Origin: Streptomyces sp. WZ-12
GTDB lineage: Bacteria > Actinomycetota > Actinomycetes > Streptomycetales > Streptomycetaceae
Length of the DNA stretch: 64,000 nucleotides
Assembly (NCBI RefSeq): GCF_028898845.1
Contig: NZ_CP118574.1
Coordinates: forward strand, 1,116,001 to 1,180,000
Direction: 5' to 3'
The notes below the pieces were generated by a model. It was not told the origin of the DNA. It was given only the letters and a program-made list of their open reading frames with translations, and ran no database searches. Every line of letters begins with the position of its first letter. Position 1 is the first letter of the stretch. Of this stretch, positions 49,962-58,690 are shown one piece after another. The position numbers and the translations under genes are program-made.

Positions 49962-52223
49962 GTGAAGGCAGCGATACGACGGACCAGTACCGGCATCTGG
50001 GACCGCTTCGCGGCGTCCGACCCGGGACTGCTGCGGCTGATGGCGGGGTTGCGGACGGTGGGGGCGATCGTGCTGGCCCTCGTCGCCCTGGCGCTGCTCG
50101 GCACCAGCGTCTCGCTGATGGTCGCCGGCGCGATGACGGCGATGGTCGCCACGTTCGCCATCCGGGAGAAGGAGGTGCGCGGCCAGGCCGTCACCCTCGG
50201 CCTCGGGCTGCCGACGGCGCTGGCCGCGGTGTCGCTGGGGGCGCTGCTGCACAACCAGGTGATCACCGGTGACCTGTTCTTCATCGCGCTGATCTTCGGC
50301 GCCGCCTACGCCCGCCGGTTCGGCGACCGCGGCACGGCGCTGGGCCTGATCGGCTTTCAGGTCTACTTCATCTCGCTCTTCGTGCACGCCAAGGTGGCGA
50401 TGCTGCCGGAGCTGTATCTGACCCTGGCCGTCGCGTTCGCGTGCAGCGCGGTGATCCGGTTCGCGGTCGTCCGGGACACCCCCGAGCACACGCTGGGCCG
50501 GCTGCGGGAGGCGTTCCGAGCCCGCCTGGCCCAGTTGGTCGCCACCCAGCGGAAGTTGGTGGACGCCGACCCCGAGGAGTTGGACGGCGTCCTGGACGAC
50601 CTGCGGCGGCACACCGCCCGGCTGCACGAGACGGCGCTGATGATCCAGGGCCGCCTGGAGGAGGGCACCCGGGACGCGGCCACCGCGGCACTGCTCCAAC
50701 GCCGCATCGCGGACGCCGAGATCGCCGCCGAACGCCTGGGCATGACGCTGCTCAACGCCCGCAGCGCGGAACGCACCGACACCCTCACCCTGCATCTGCC
50801 ACACGCCCCGGTGCCGGCCGGCTCCAAACCCCTGCAGTCCGAGGGCAACGCCGTGCCCACCCTGCGCCGGGACCTCGAAGCGCTCGGGCTGTTGGTGGCC
50901 CACCGCTCCCCCGGCGACCGCGGCACCGCGCTGGCCCACGTCCGCAACCGACTGCTCGGCTACCGCGACGAGGACGAACTGCCGCGCGGCTCCGCGGCGG
51001 TGCAGGACGCGTTCCGTGCGCTCGGCGAGGCCGCCCGGGCCGTGCTGGGCCTGCGGATCGCGCTGGACGGACCGCAGGACGAGTCCGACGACACCTCGGC
51101 GACCGCCCGCTCGCGGGAGGAACTCGACGCCGAGGACCTGTCGATCGTCGGCGCGGAGGAGGACGAGGAGGACGAGCGCACCGGACTCCAACGGCCCACC
51201 ACCCGGGCCGCGTTCCAGGTCGCGGCGGGCTCCGCACTGGCCATCGTCGGCGGGGAGTTCCTGTCCACCCAGCGCTGGTACTGGGCGGTCCTGACCTGCT
51301 GGGTGGTGTTCCTCAACACCGCCTCCACGGGCGAGATCCTGGTCAAGGGCTACCGCCGACTGCTGGGCACGGTCCTCGGCGTGATCGCCGGTGTGGCGCT
51401 GGCCGGGTTGGTGGGCAACCACACCTGGACGGCGTTCGCGCTGGTGCTGCTCTGCGTCTTCGGGATGTTCTTCACCGCGCCGCTGTCGTACGCGCTGATG
51501 TCCTTCTTCGTCACCGCGATGCTCGGCCTGCTCTACACCCTCCTCAACACCTACAGCGTCGCGACGCTGGTGCTGCGCATCGAGGAGACCGCGCTGGGCG
51601 CGGCGTGCGGCATCATCGCCGCGGTGCTGGTGCTCCCGGTGCACACCGACCGGCGCACCGACGAGCACCTGGGCACGGTCCTGGACCGGCTCCGGGACGC
51701 GGTGTCGGCGGCGGTGACCCAGCTCTCCGGCGGCCCCGCGGAGGACCTGCTGACCCGGGCCCGCGATCTGGACACCGCCCTCAGCGACCTGCGCGGCTCC
51801 ACCCAGCCGCTGGTGCACCCCATCACCCCGCTGCGGGTGCGCCGGCAGACCGCGCGCTATCTGGTGGCGCTGCTGGAGACCTGCGCCTACCACGCGCGTT
51901 CGCTGGCGGCGACGGCCGAACTCCTGCCGGCCAGCCGGTCGGTGGCGGCCGATCCCCGGCTCGCCCGCGCCGGCCGGCGGATCGCGCGCAACATCGAGCT
52001 GATTGCCGCCCGGGTGAACGACGAGCCCGTCGACGGCGAGGTGGAGGCGGGCGCCAGCATCGCCTCGCTGCTGGAGGCCGACGGTTCGCCGGTGCCGCCG
52101 TCGCACACCGTCACCTTCCGGGTGCTGCGGCACCTCCAGCGCCTCGACGAGGGCGTGGTGGGTATCGCCCGCGCCCTGGACGTGCCGGTCGCCGGGCGGG
52201 CGGGCCGGAAGAAGAGCGTCTGA
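49962..52223 (+). CDS. FUSC-family integral membrane protein
   Basis: This 753-residue membrane protein has two bundles of hydrophobic helices (LRTVGAIVLALVALALLGTSVSLMVAG... and WAVLTCWVVFLNTASTGEIL...) separated by a long charged central region (SDDTSATARSREELDAEDLSIVGAEEDEEDE). FUSC proteins resemble efflux pumps for aromatic acids (AaeB-like). It could export a weak acid or phenolic. It starts at GTG with GGGGAG upstream and ends before a strong hairpin. No partner membrane-fusion protein is adjacent. Confidence 0.82.
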   Translation: MKAAIRRTSTGIWDRFAASDPGLLRLMAGLRTVGAIVLALVALALLGTSVSLMVAGAMTAMVATFAIREKEVRGQAVTLGLGLPTALAAVSLGALLHNQVITGDLFFIALIFGAAYARRFGDRGTALGLIGFQVYFISLFVHAKVAMLPELYLTLAVAFACSAVIRFAVVRDTPEHTLGRLREAFRARLAQLVATQRKLVDADPEELDGVLDDLRRHTARLHETALMIQGRLEEGTRDAATAALLQRRIADAEIAAERLGMTLLNARSAERTDTLTLHLPHAPVPAGSKPLQSEGNAVPTLRRDLEALGLLVAHRSPGDRGTALAHVRNRLLGYRDEDELPRGSAAVQDAFRALGEAARAVLGLRIALDGPQDESDDTSATARSREELDAEDLSIVGAEEDEEDERTGLQRPTTRAAFQVAAGSALAIVGGEFLSTQRWYWAVLTCWVVFLNTASTGEILVKGYRRLLGTVLGVIAGVALAGLVGNHTWTAFALVLLCVFGMFFTAPLSYALMSFFVTAMLGLLYTLLNTYSVATLVLRIEETALGAACGIIAAVLVLPVHTDRRTDEHLGTVLDRLRDAVSAAVTQLSGGPAEDLLTRARDLDTALSDLRGSTQPLVHPITPLRVRRQTARYLVALLETCAYHARSLAATAELLPASRSVAADPRLARAGRRIARNIELIAARVNDEPVDGEVEAGASIASLLEADGSPVPPSHTVTFRVLRHLQRLDEGVVGIARALDVPVAGRAGRKKSV

Positions 52224-52235
52224 CGCGGGACCCAC

Positions 52236-52271
52236 CGGGCCGGCCGTGCGGATCTCCGCGCGGCCGGCCCG
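52236..52271 (+). terminator. Strong two-step hairpin after the FUSC gene
   Basis: CGGGCCGGCCG at 52236-52246 pairs with 52261-52271. Inside it, GCGG-ATCT-CCGC extends the stem after one T-G step, giving about 16 paired positions and an ATCT loop. It begins 12 bases after the FUSC stop. Confidence 0.75.
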
Positions 52272-52672
52272 CTCCCGTTCCCCAGGGCTCCGAAGCCACT
52301 CCGGTCCGTCACTTCCCGGTAAAACTTTCCCTCGTTCCCGTAGGGCGCCCGCTCCCCCGCCGGCGCCGCCCGGCGCCCGTCCCCTCGCCGAACCCGCAGT
52401 TCAGCACCGTCGCACCGGCCGGTCGCCGGGCCGTCACCCGCGCCCCGGCGGGCCCCGGCGCGCGCCGTCCCGTATGACGCCCTGGTTGACGCGACCGGCT
52501 TCCGAGGAACACTCTCGTTACATAGGTGCTCGATACAACTGACTCTGGCGAGACGGGTCGGGCGACCGTTCCTCGGCGTTGCCCGCCCCCTCCCGACCCC
52601 CGGTCCGCCGCGGCCCGTCCCGCGGTTCCGCGGCGCCGGCGGCCCCCAGGGCTCGGAGGAGGAGGACAAGGC
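52272..52672 (+). other. Upstream region of asparagine synthetase
   Basis: About 400 bases without a gene. TTGACG at 52486-52491 may be a -35 box. GTTACATAG at 52517-52525 and CGATACAAC at 52531-52539 form an imperfect inverted repeat (6 of 9 positions), possibly bound by the MarR protein encoded after asnB. The ribosome binding site GGAGGAGGA is at the right end. Confidence 0.35.
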
Positions 52673-54517
52673 ATGTGCGGCATCACCGGCTGGATTTCCT
52701 TCGACCGCGAACTGCGCGCCGAGCAGGCGACCGTGGACGCGATGACCGAGACGATGGCCTGCCGCGGGCCCGACGACCGCGGCACCTGGGTACAGGGACC
52801 CGCGGCACTGGGCCACCGGCGCCTGGCCATCATCGACCTGCCCGGCGGGCGGCAGCCGATGATCGCCGAGCGCGCCGACGGCACCAAGGTCGTCCTCGTG
52901 TACTCCGGTGAGACCTACAACTACGGCGAGCTGCGCAGCGAACTGCTCGACAAGGGACACCGGTTCACCACCGATTCCGACACCGAGGTCGTGCTGCACG
53001 CCTACCTGGAGTGGGGCGAGGCGGTCGCCGAACGCCTCAACGGGATGTTCGCGTTCGCGGTCTGGGACGAGCAGCGCCAGCGGCTGGTGATGATCCGCGA
53101 CCGGATGGGCATCAAGCCGTTCTACTACTACCCCACCGCCGACGGCGTGCTGTTCGGCTCCGAGCCGAAGGCGATCCTGGCCAACCCGCTCGCCGAGCGG
53201 CGGGTCGGCCTGGACGGGCTGCGCGAGATGTTCGCCTTCGTCAAGACGCCGGGGCACGCGGTGTGGGAGGGCATGCGGGAGGTCGAGCCCGGCACCGTGG
53301 TCACCGTCGACCGCGACGGGCTGCGCCGGCACGCCTACTGGGCACTGCGGACCCGGGCCCACCAGGACGACCGCGAGACCTCCATCGGCCACGTCCGGAC
53401 CCTGCTCGACGACATCGTCCGCCGCCAGTTGGTCTCCGACGTGCCGCGCTGCACCCTGCTGTCGGGCGGGCTGGACTCCTCGGCGATGACCGCGCTGGCG
53501 GCCCGTCAACTCGGCGAGGTGGGCGAGACGGTGCGCAGCTTCGCCGTCGACTTCGTCGGCCAGACCGAGAACTTCATCGCCGACGACCTCCGCGCCACCC
53601 CCGACACCCCCTTCGTGCACGACGTGGCGCGGCTCGCCCGCACCGAGCACCAGGACATCGTGCTGGACTCCGCCACCCTGGCCGACCTCGACGTCCGCGC
53701 CAAGATGATCCGGGCCCGCGACATACCCATGGGCCTGGGCGACATGGACTCCTCGCTGTACCTGCTGTTCAAGTCGATCCGGCAGCACTCGACGGTGGCG
53801 CTGTCCGGCGAGTCGGCCGACGAGGTCTTCGGCGGGTACAAGCAGTTCTTCGACGAGAACGCCCGGAAGGCCAACACCTTCCCCTGGCTGGTGGGCTTCA
53901 TCCAGCACTTCGGCGACGACGACCACATCCTCACCTCCGACCTCAACGGCGCCCTGGACCTGCCCTCCTACGTCCAGGACAACTACGACCGCGCCATCAA
54001 GGACGTCGAACGGCTCGACGGGGAGAGCGACTTCGAGTACCGGATGCGGAAGATCTGCTATCTGCACCTGACCCGCTTCGTGCGGATCCTGCTGGACCGC
54101 AAGGACCGGGCGAGCATGGCCGTCGGGCTGGAGGTGCGGGTCCCGTTCTGCGACCACCGCCTGGTGGAGTACGTCTACAACACCCCCTGGTCGCTGAAGT
54201 CCTTCGACGGCCGGGAGAAGAGCCTGCTGCGCGAGGCCACCGCCGATGTGCTGCCGCGCTCGGTGTACGACCGGGTGAAGAGCCCGTACCCGTCCACGCA
54301 GGACCCGCGGTACGCGGTCGCGCTCCAGCAGCACGCCAAGGACCTGTTGGCGCGCCCCTCGCACCAGATCTTCGACATCGTGGACCGCAACTGGCTCCAA
54401 CGCGCGGCGGACCACAGCGCGCCGCAGATCACCCAGGCGTCCCGGCGCGGCCTCGAACGCACCCTGGACCTGGCGCTCTGGTTGGAGATGTACTCCCCCA
54501 CCATTACGCTCTCCTGA
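52673..54517 (+). CDS. asnB: Asparagine synthetase (glutamine-hydrolysing)
   Basis: This 614-residue enzyme makes asparagine from aspartate, glutamine and ATP. The start MCGITGW exposes the catalytic Cys2 of the class II glutaminase domain (residues 1-210). RMGIKPFYYY is the domain junction. The synthetase domain has the ATP PP-loop LLSGGLDSSAMTALAA near 263 and GESADEVFGGY later. Length fits AsnB. A longer frame from 52526 would bury Cys2 and is rejected. The MarR gene follows 63 bases on. Members also amidate antibiotics or wall precursors, so the substrate is not settled. Confidence 0.9.
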   Translation: MCGITGWISFDRELRAEQATVDAMTETMACRGPDDRGTWVQGPAALGHRRLAIIDLPGGRQPMIAERADGTKVVLVYSGETYNYGELRSELLDKGHRFTTDSDTEVVLHAYLEWGEAVAERLNGMFAFAVWDEQRQRLVMIRDRMGIKPFYYYPTADGVLFGSEPKAILANPLAERRVGLDGLREMFAFVKTPGHAVWEGMREVEPGTVVTVDRDGLRRHAYWALRTRAHQDDRETSIGHVRTLLDDIVRRQLVSDVPRCTLLSGGLDSSAMTALAARQLGEVGETVRSFAVDFVGQTENFIADDLRATPDTPFVHDVARLARTEHQDIVLDSATLADLDVRAKMIRARDIPMGLGDMDSSLYLLFKSIRQHSTVALSGESADEVFGGYKQFFDENARKANTFPWLVGFIQHFGDDDHILTSDLNGALDLPSYVQDNYDRAIKDVERLDGESDFEYRMRKICYLHLTRFVRILLDRKDRASMAVGLEVRVPFCDHRLVEYVYNTPWSLKSFDGREKSLLREATADVLPRSVYDRVKSPYPSTQDPRYAVALQQHAKDLLARPSHQIFDIVDRNWLQRAADHSAPQITQASRRGLERTLDLALWLEMYSPTITLS

Positions 54518-54580
54518 TCCACGGCGGGGCCGCACGGGCCCCTCGGACCCGAGTCCGGTACGGCAGGCGATGGGTGAGCG

Positions 54581-55009
54581 ATGACGATCGGTGACGACGC
54601 GGCGCTGCAGTTGGTGGTTTCGCTGCACCGGCTCACCCGGAGCCTGCGCAGGTCCGCCACGGCGGGCAGCATCCAGCTCACGCACACCGCGGTGCTGGCG
54701 CTGTTGACCCAGCGCGGACCGTCCCGGATCGGGGAGATCGCGCAGTGGGTGCCGTGCTCCCAACCCACCGCCACCGCGGCCGTCCTCGGCCTGGAGTCCG
54801 CCGGCCTGGTGCGCCGGGAGGCGGACCCCGACGACCGGCGCGCCAGCCGGGTCCTGCTCACCGAGCGGGGCTCGGCGGCGCTGGCGGAGGTGGCCCGCGG
54901 CGAGGCCCAGGTCCTCGCCCGCCGCCTGAGCGTGCTCCGCCCGGAGGAGGTCCAACTGCTGGCCGAGGTGGAGCCGGTGCTCCGCCGACTCGCCGAGGCG
55001 GGGGACTGA
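54581..55009 (+). CDS. MarR-family transcriptional regulator
   Basis: This 142-residue protein has the MarR winged fold: LTHTAVLALLTQRGPSRIGEIAQWVPCSQPTATAAVLGLE is the helix-turn-helix, and DPDDRRASRVLLTERGSAAL is the wing. It lies downstream of asnB on the same strand and may control it. Its ligand is unknown. A possible operator is the inverted repeat before asnB. Confidence 0.82.
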   Translation: MTIGDDAALQLVVSLHRLTRSLRRSATAGSIQLTHTAVLALLTQRGPSRIGEIAQWVPCSQPTATAAVLGLESAGLVRREADPDDRRASRVLLTERGSAALAEVARGEAQVLARRLSVLRPEEVQLLAEVEPVLRRLAEAGD

Positions 55010-55224
55010 CGCGCAGCGCGCCCACTGGTGACGGTGGCCCAACAGCGCCTCCCCTGCGGCACGTTGCCCGCTGGTCGCCGGGCGGCGGCCGCGCTGCCAT
55101 GCCCGCCCTCACGGGAACGGGCATGCGCCGTACCCGCGTTTTTCGCCCGCCCGTTCACCCATCCCGCTGGACCGCTTAGTCCACCTGGCCCCTCGTTGCG
55201 GGATGACGGGGCATCAGGTCAGCC

Positions 55225-55269
55225 ATGCTGCCACTCCTCATGGAGGTCCTCGTGGAGGTGCTCAGGTAA
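55225..55269 (+). CDS. 14-residue leader ORF fused by stop/start overlap to the DUF1259 gene
   Basis: The frame encodes MLPLLMEVLVEVLR and ends TAATG, where TAA is its stop and ATG starts the next gene. The peptide is Leu/Val/Glu-rich and amphipathic. Only a weak CAGG lies upstream as ribosome binding site. It could couple translation to the DUF1259 gene or be chance. Confidence 0.3.
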   Translation: MLPLLMEVLVEVLR

Positions 55270-56291
55270 TGGCTGAAGACCGACAGCAGACCACCGATCC
55301 GCGCGTGGGGTCCCCGCGGCGGCGCGTGCTGGCCGCGGCGGCGCTCGTCCCCGTGTTCGCCGCGACGCCCACCCCCGCACCCGCCCGCCCCGCCGCCGGC
55401 CCCACCGCCGGCCCCGCCGAGTCGACCGCGGCGCACGGGCGGAAGCTGATCACCCCCGTCCACACCACCCCCGACGACTGGAAGGCCGTCGCCAAGGCGA
55501 TGGGCCGCGGCGGCGACGTGAAGCGCAACGTGATGTTCCACATCGGGCTCCCCCGCCGGGACCTCCGGGTGGTCTCCCACCGCGTCCGGGTCCGATCGGC
55601 CCTCGCCCTGGGCTCGCACTGCTCCTTCGTCCGGTACACCGACCACAGCACCCTGCTGATGGGCGACATCGTGGTCACCGAGCACGAACTGCAGGACTTC
55701 ATCGACACGTTGCAGGAACACCGGATCCGGCTGACCGCCCTGCACAAGCACCTGCTGGCCCAGCGCCCCAACGTCTGGTGGGTCCATGTGCACGCGCACG
55801 GCCACCACCCGGTGGCGGTGGCGCGCGGGTTGCGCGCCGCGTTCGCCGGCACCGGGACCCCGCCGCCGGCGACCTCCGACCCGGACGAGGAGGTCGACCT
55901 GGACACCGCCGGGATCGCCCGCGCCCTGGGCGCCAAGGGTTCCGTGGACGACGGGATCTACAAGTGCGTCTTCGTCCGCCGCGAGAAGATCACCGACGGC
56001 CATATGGTGCTCCCGCCGGGCCTGGGCTCGACCAGTGCCCTCAACTTCCAACCGCTGGGCCACGGACGGGCCGCGATCAGCGCGGACTGCTGCATGGTCG
56101 CCGACGAGGTCCAGCACGTGCTCCGGGCGCTGCGACGGGCCGGCGCCAAGCTGGTGGAGCTCCACAACCACGGGCTGACCGACCACCCCCGGCTGTTCTT
56201 CGTGCACTTCTGGGTGGTCGGCGACGCGGTCCGGCTCGCCCGCGCGCTGCGTCCCGCGCTGGACGCCACCAACGTCGTCCCGGCCGGCTGA
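55269..56291 (+). CDS. DUF1259 (LppY/LpqO-like) exported protein
   Basis: This 340-residue protein has a twin-arginine-like export signal (PRRRVLAAAALVPVFAATP). Its DUF1259 core appears twice: KAVAKAMGRGGDVKRNVMFHIGLPR with SHCSFVRYTDHSTLLMGDIVV, and GIARALGAKGSVDDGIYKCVFVRRE with GRAAISADCCMVADEV. Each half ends in a VHFWV/VHVHAHGHH-type His-rich strand. The mycobacterial LppY/LpqO homologs are lipoproteins of unknown function. It is preceded by a leader ORF that overlaps its start. Metal binding by the His-rich turns is possible. Confidence 0.8.
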   Translation: MAEDRQQTTDPRVGSPRRRVLAAAALVPVFAATPTPAPARPAAGPTAGPAESTAAHGRKLITPVHTTPDDWKAVAKAMGRGGDVKRNVMFHIGLPRRDLRVVSHRVRVRSALALGSHCSFVRYTDHSTLLMGDIVVTEHELQDFIDTLQEHRIRLTALHKHLLAQRPNVWWVHVHAHGHHPVAVARGLRAAFAGTGTPPPATSDPDEEVDLDTAGIARALGAKGSVDDGIYKCVFVRREKITDGHMVLPPGLGSTSALNFQPLGHGRAAISADCCMVADEVQHVLRALRRAGAKLVELHNHGLTDHPRLFFVHFWVVGDAVRLARALRPALDATNVVPAG

Positions 56292-56503
56292 TCCGACGCC
56301 GGGCGACCACGGGCGACGGGCCGACGACCGCCGGGCGGACGGCAGTTGTCGGCCCGGCGCCGGGCCGACATCCTCCGCACCGGCTCCCCCGCGCAGTCGG
56401 CCGGTTCCCCCGGCACGCCCCGCTTCGCCGCACCGAGGGGCCGTGCCGTGCTGACCCGGTCGACCCGCCGTTCCCACTCCCGCCCACGAAAAGGAGTTGC
56501 ACG

Positions 56504-56710
56504 GTGCGCCGAGAGGGGATTACCTCTAACCTCCGAGCCCCGGCCACCACGCGCCGCCGGGCCACGACGACACAACGAGAGGAGGGACGGGTCGATGACC
56601 ACCATGACCATCTCGCCCGTCCCCTCCCGGGGTTCCGACCAGAGCTGAACCCCGGAGGCGGACGGGCACCTTCAAGGGAGTGCCCCCGACCGTGGAAACA
56701 CCCGAACTGA
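56504..56710 (+). CDS. Possible leader ORF overlapping the GNAT start
   Basis: A GTG start with AAGGAG eight bases upstream opens a 68-codon Arg/Thr-rich frame (VRREGITSNLRAPATT then HHDHLARP). It ends 19 bases inside the GNAT gene in another frame. The ribosome binding site is as good as that of real genes, but I do not recognise the peptide. It may be a leader that affects GNAT translation or chance. Confidence 0.3.
   Translation: MRREGITSNLRAPATTRRRATTTQREEGRVDDHHDHLARPLPGFRPELNPGGGRAPSRECPRPWKHPN
56595..56648 (+). CDS. 17-residue leader peptide with attenuator-like hairpin
   Basis: The ORF MTTMTISPVPSRGSDQS has a strong ribosome binding site (GAGAGGAGGGA). CCGGGGTTC at 56627-56635 and GAACCCCGG at 56647-56655 form a perfect 9-bp hairpin that includes the stop codon. 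A ribosome on the leader would block the stem, as in attenuation. There is no T-tract, so control may be on translation of the GNAT gene. Confidence 0.4.
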   Translation: MTTMTISPVPSRGSDQS

Positions 56711-57636
56711 CGCTGCGTCCGCTCGCCGGACCGCACGAGCTCGACCTCTTCAACCGCCTGCCCTACCTCCTCAACGACGAGCTGGCGGACGACCTCGCCC
56801 AGGGCCGTCGACGGCCGGAGTGGATGTGGCTGGCGCTCCGCGGCGACCGGCCGCTGGCCAGGCTCGCCTGGTGGACCCGACCGGGAAACGACGCCCCGGC
56901 CCTGCTGGACCTCCTCGACCTCGACGACGAACTCCCGGGCCACGAGCGGATCGACGTCGGCGTCCGCCTGTTGCGCACCGCCCTGGCCGCCACCCTCCCG
57001 CGCGGCGCCACCCCGCCCGAGTACGGCCGCTTCGTCCCGCCCGACTGGCGCGACACCCCGGCCGCCCGGCAGGTCGTCCGGGACCGGATGACGGTCCTGG
57101 AGCGCGCCGGCGCCCGGCCGTTCGTCGAGCGGCTGCGCCTGGAGTGGCGCCCGGGGACGCCGGTCCCCACGCCGACCGGACGCCTCTCCTTCACCCCGGC
57201 ACCGGACCCGGAGCCGCTGCTCGCCCTGATGACCGGGGCGCTCGCCGGCACCCTGGACGCGCACAGCCGCGCCGACCTGACCCGGATGTCCCCGCGCGCG
57301 GCGGCCGTCGAGCACTACGACGGCGAGCTCGCCAACTACACCAGCCCCAGGGACTGGTGGCGCGTCGCCACCCTCCCCGGCGGCGCTCCGGTGGGCTTCG
57401 TCCTCCCCGCCCACAACGGCTACAACGCCGTCGTCGCCTATATCGCCGTGCTGCCCGAGCACCGCGGCAACGGCTACATCGACGACCTGCTCGCCGAGGG
57501 CACCCGCGTCCTCGCCGCACAGGACGTCCCCCGCATCCGGGCGTCCACGGACCTCGGCAACTCCCCCATGGCAGCCGCCTTCCAGCGCGCCGGCTACGTC
57601 AACATCGGCCGCGAGATCACCATGGTGTGGGAGTGA
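56692..57636 (+). CDS. GNAT-family N-acetyltransferase
   Basis: This 314-residue protein has two GNAT-like halves, the N-terminal half degenerate (LTLRPLAGPHELDLFNRLPYLLNDELAD) and the C-terminal half with the CoA loop VLPEHRGNGYIDDLLAEGTRVL. It should transfer an acetyl group to an amine. AAGGGAG precedes GTG 56692; the longer start GTG 56680 has no room for a binding site. A leader ORF and hairpin lie just upstream. The substrate is unknown. Confidence 0.8.
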   Translation: METPELTLRPLAGPHELDLFNRLPYLLNDELADDLAQGRRRPEWMWLALRGDRPLARLAWWTRPGNDAPALLDLLDLDDELPGHERIDVGVRLLRTALAATLPRGATPPEYGRFVPPDWRDTPAARQVVRDRMTVLERAGARPFVERLRLEWRPGTPVPTPTGRLSFTPAPDPEPLLALMTGALAGTLDAHSRADLTRMSPRAAAVEHYDGELANYTSPRDWWRVATLPGGAPVGFVLPAHNGYNAVVAYIAVLPEHRGNGYIDDLLAEGTRVLAAQDVPRIRASTDLGNSPMAAAFQRAGYVNIGREITMVWE

Positions 57637-57758
57637 GCGGGGCGGGCCCGGGGGCCGTGCCGGCAGTGCGCAGGCGGCGCGGTGCTCCGGGCCGCGGGCG
57701 CCCGAGCCCGCCGGAAAATACCGGGCGGCGGACCCGGCCGGCGCAGTACGGTCCGGGC

Positions 57759-58508
57759 ATGGTGGACGAGGACGGGTACTTCGGAGAGGGCGTCGCGGCC
57801 AGGTACGACGCGGACTGTGCGGAGATGTTCGCGGCGGAGGCGGTGGATCCGGCGGTGACGCTGCTGGCCCAACTGGCCGGGCGGGGCCGGGCGTTGGAGC
57901 TGGGCGTCGGCACGGGGCGGATCGCGCTGCCGCTGGCCCGCCGCGGGGTCCCGGTGCACGGCATCGACCTGTCCCGGGCGATGGTCGCCCGGCTGCGGGC
58001 CAAGCCGGGCGGCGACGACATCGGCGTGAGCATCGGCGACTTCGCGACGACGCGGGTGGCCGGGCGCTTCTCCGTCGCCTATCTGGTCTTCAACACCGTC
58101 ATGAATCTGACGTCCCAACAGGCGCAGGTCGACTGCTTCCGCAACGTCGCTGACCACCTCGAACGGGGTGGCGCCTTCGTCGTCGAGGTGATGGTCCCCG
58201 AGCTGCGCAAGCTGCCGCCCGGGGCGCAGGCCGTCCCGTTCCAGACCGGCCCGACGCGCTGGGCGTACGACGTCTACGACGTGGCGACGCAGGCGATGAG
58301 CTCCCACTACGTCGACGTGGTCGACGGCCGCGGCAGCTTCTCCTCGACGCCCTTCCGGTACGTCTGGCCGGCGGAGCTCGATCTGATGGCGCAGCTCGCC
58401 GGGTTGCGGCTGCGCGAGCGGTGGGGCGGATGGGCAGAGGAGCTGTTCACGGGCGAGAGCCAACGGCACGTGTCCGTCTGGGAGAAGCCCGTCCGCGCCG
58501 ATGGGTAA
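57759..58508 (+). CDS. Class I SAM-dependent methyltransferase
   Basis: This 249-residue protein has the SAM-binding motif ALELGVGTGRIALPLA near residue 47, with VHGIDLSRAMVARLR next and FVVEVMVPELRKLPP later. The C-terminal half shows RYVWPAELDLMAQLAGLRLRERWGGW, as in small-molecule methyltransferases. The ATG is supported by the match of its first residues to the fold; a longer in-frame run through the GNAT gene is a shadow. Its acceptor is unknown. Confidence 0.82.
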   Translation: MVDEDGYFGEGVAARYDADCAEMFAAEAVDPAVTLLAQLAGRGRALELGVGTGRIALPLARRGVPVHGIDLSRAMVARLRAKPGGDDIGVSIGDFATTRVAGRFSVAYLVFNTVMNLTSQQAQVDCFRNVADHLERGGAFVVEVMVPELRKLPPGAQAVPFQTGPTRWAYDVYDVATQAMSSHYVDVVDGRGSFSSTPFRYVWPAELDLMAQLAGLRLRERWGGWAEELFTGESQRHVSVWEKPVRADG

Positions 58509-58690
58509 GGGAAGTTGACCGGTCGTCTCCCTCGTGCGCCCCGAGCCGGCCGGGAGACGCGACCGGCGCGAAAACCGATTGGCCGGCGGGGCCCGGACCA
58601 GGAAGAGTGTGCGGGGGCGCCGCTCGTCGCGTTGCGATCGGGTGCCGGGTTCCGCAATTTTCGCAACGATTCCTCAGTTTGGGCCGATTC

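Noticed and set aside
48873..52235. Minus-strand frame of 1120 codons opposite the cyclodeaminase and FUSC genes
   Set aside because: It is the shadow of two well supported genes. Its residue mix (long Arg/Gly/His/Gln runs) lacks any domain and it has no ribosome binding site.
51887..55042. Minus-strand frame of 1051 codons opposite asnB
   Set aside because: Same reason: it is an artefact of high third-position GC in the opposite strand of asnB and FUSC.
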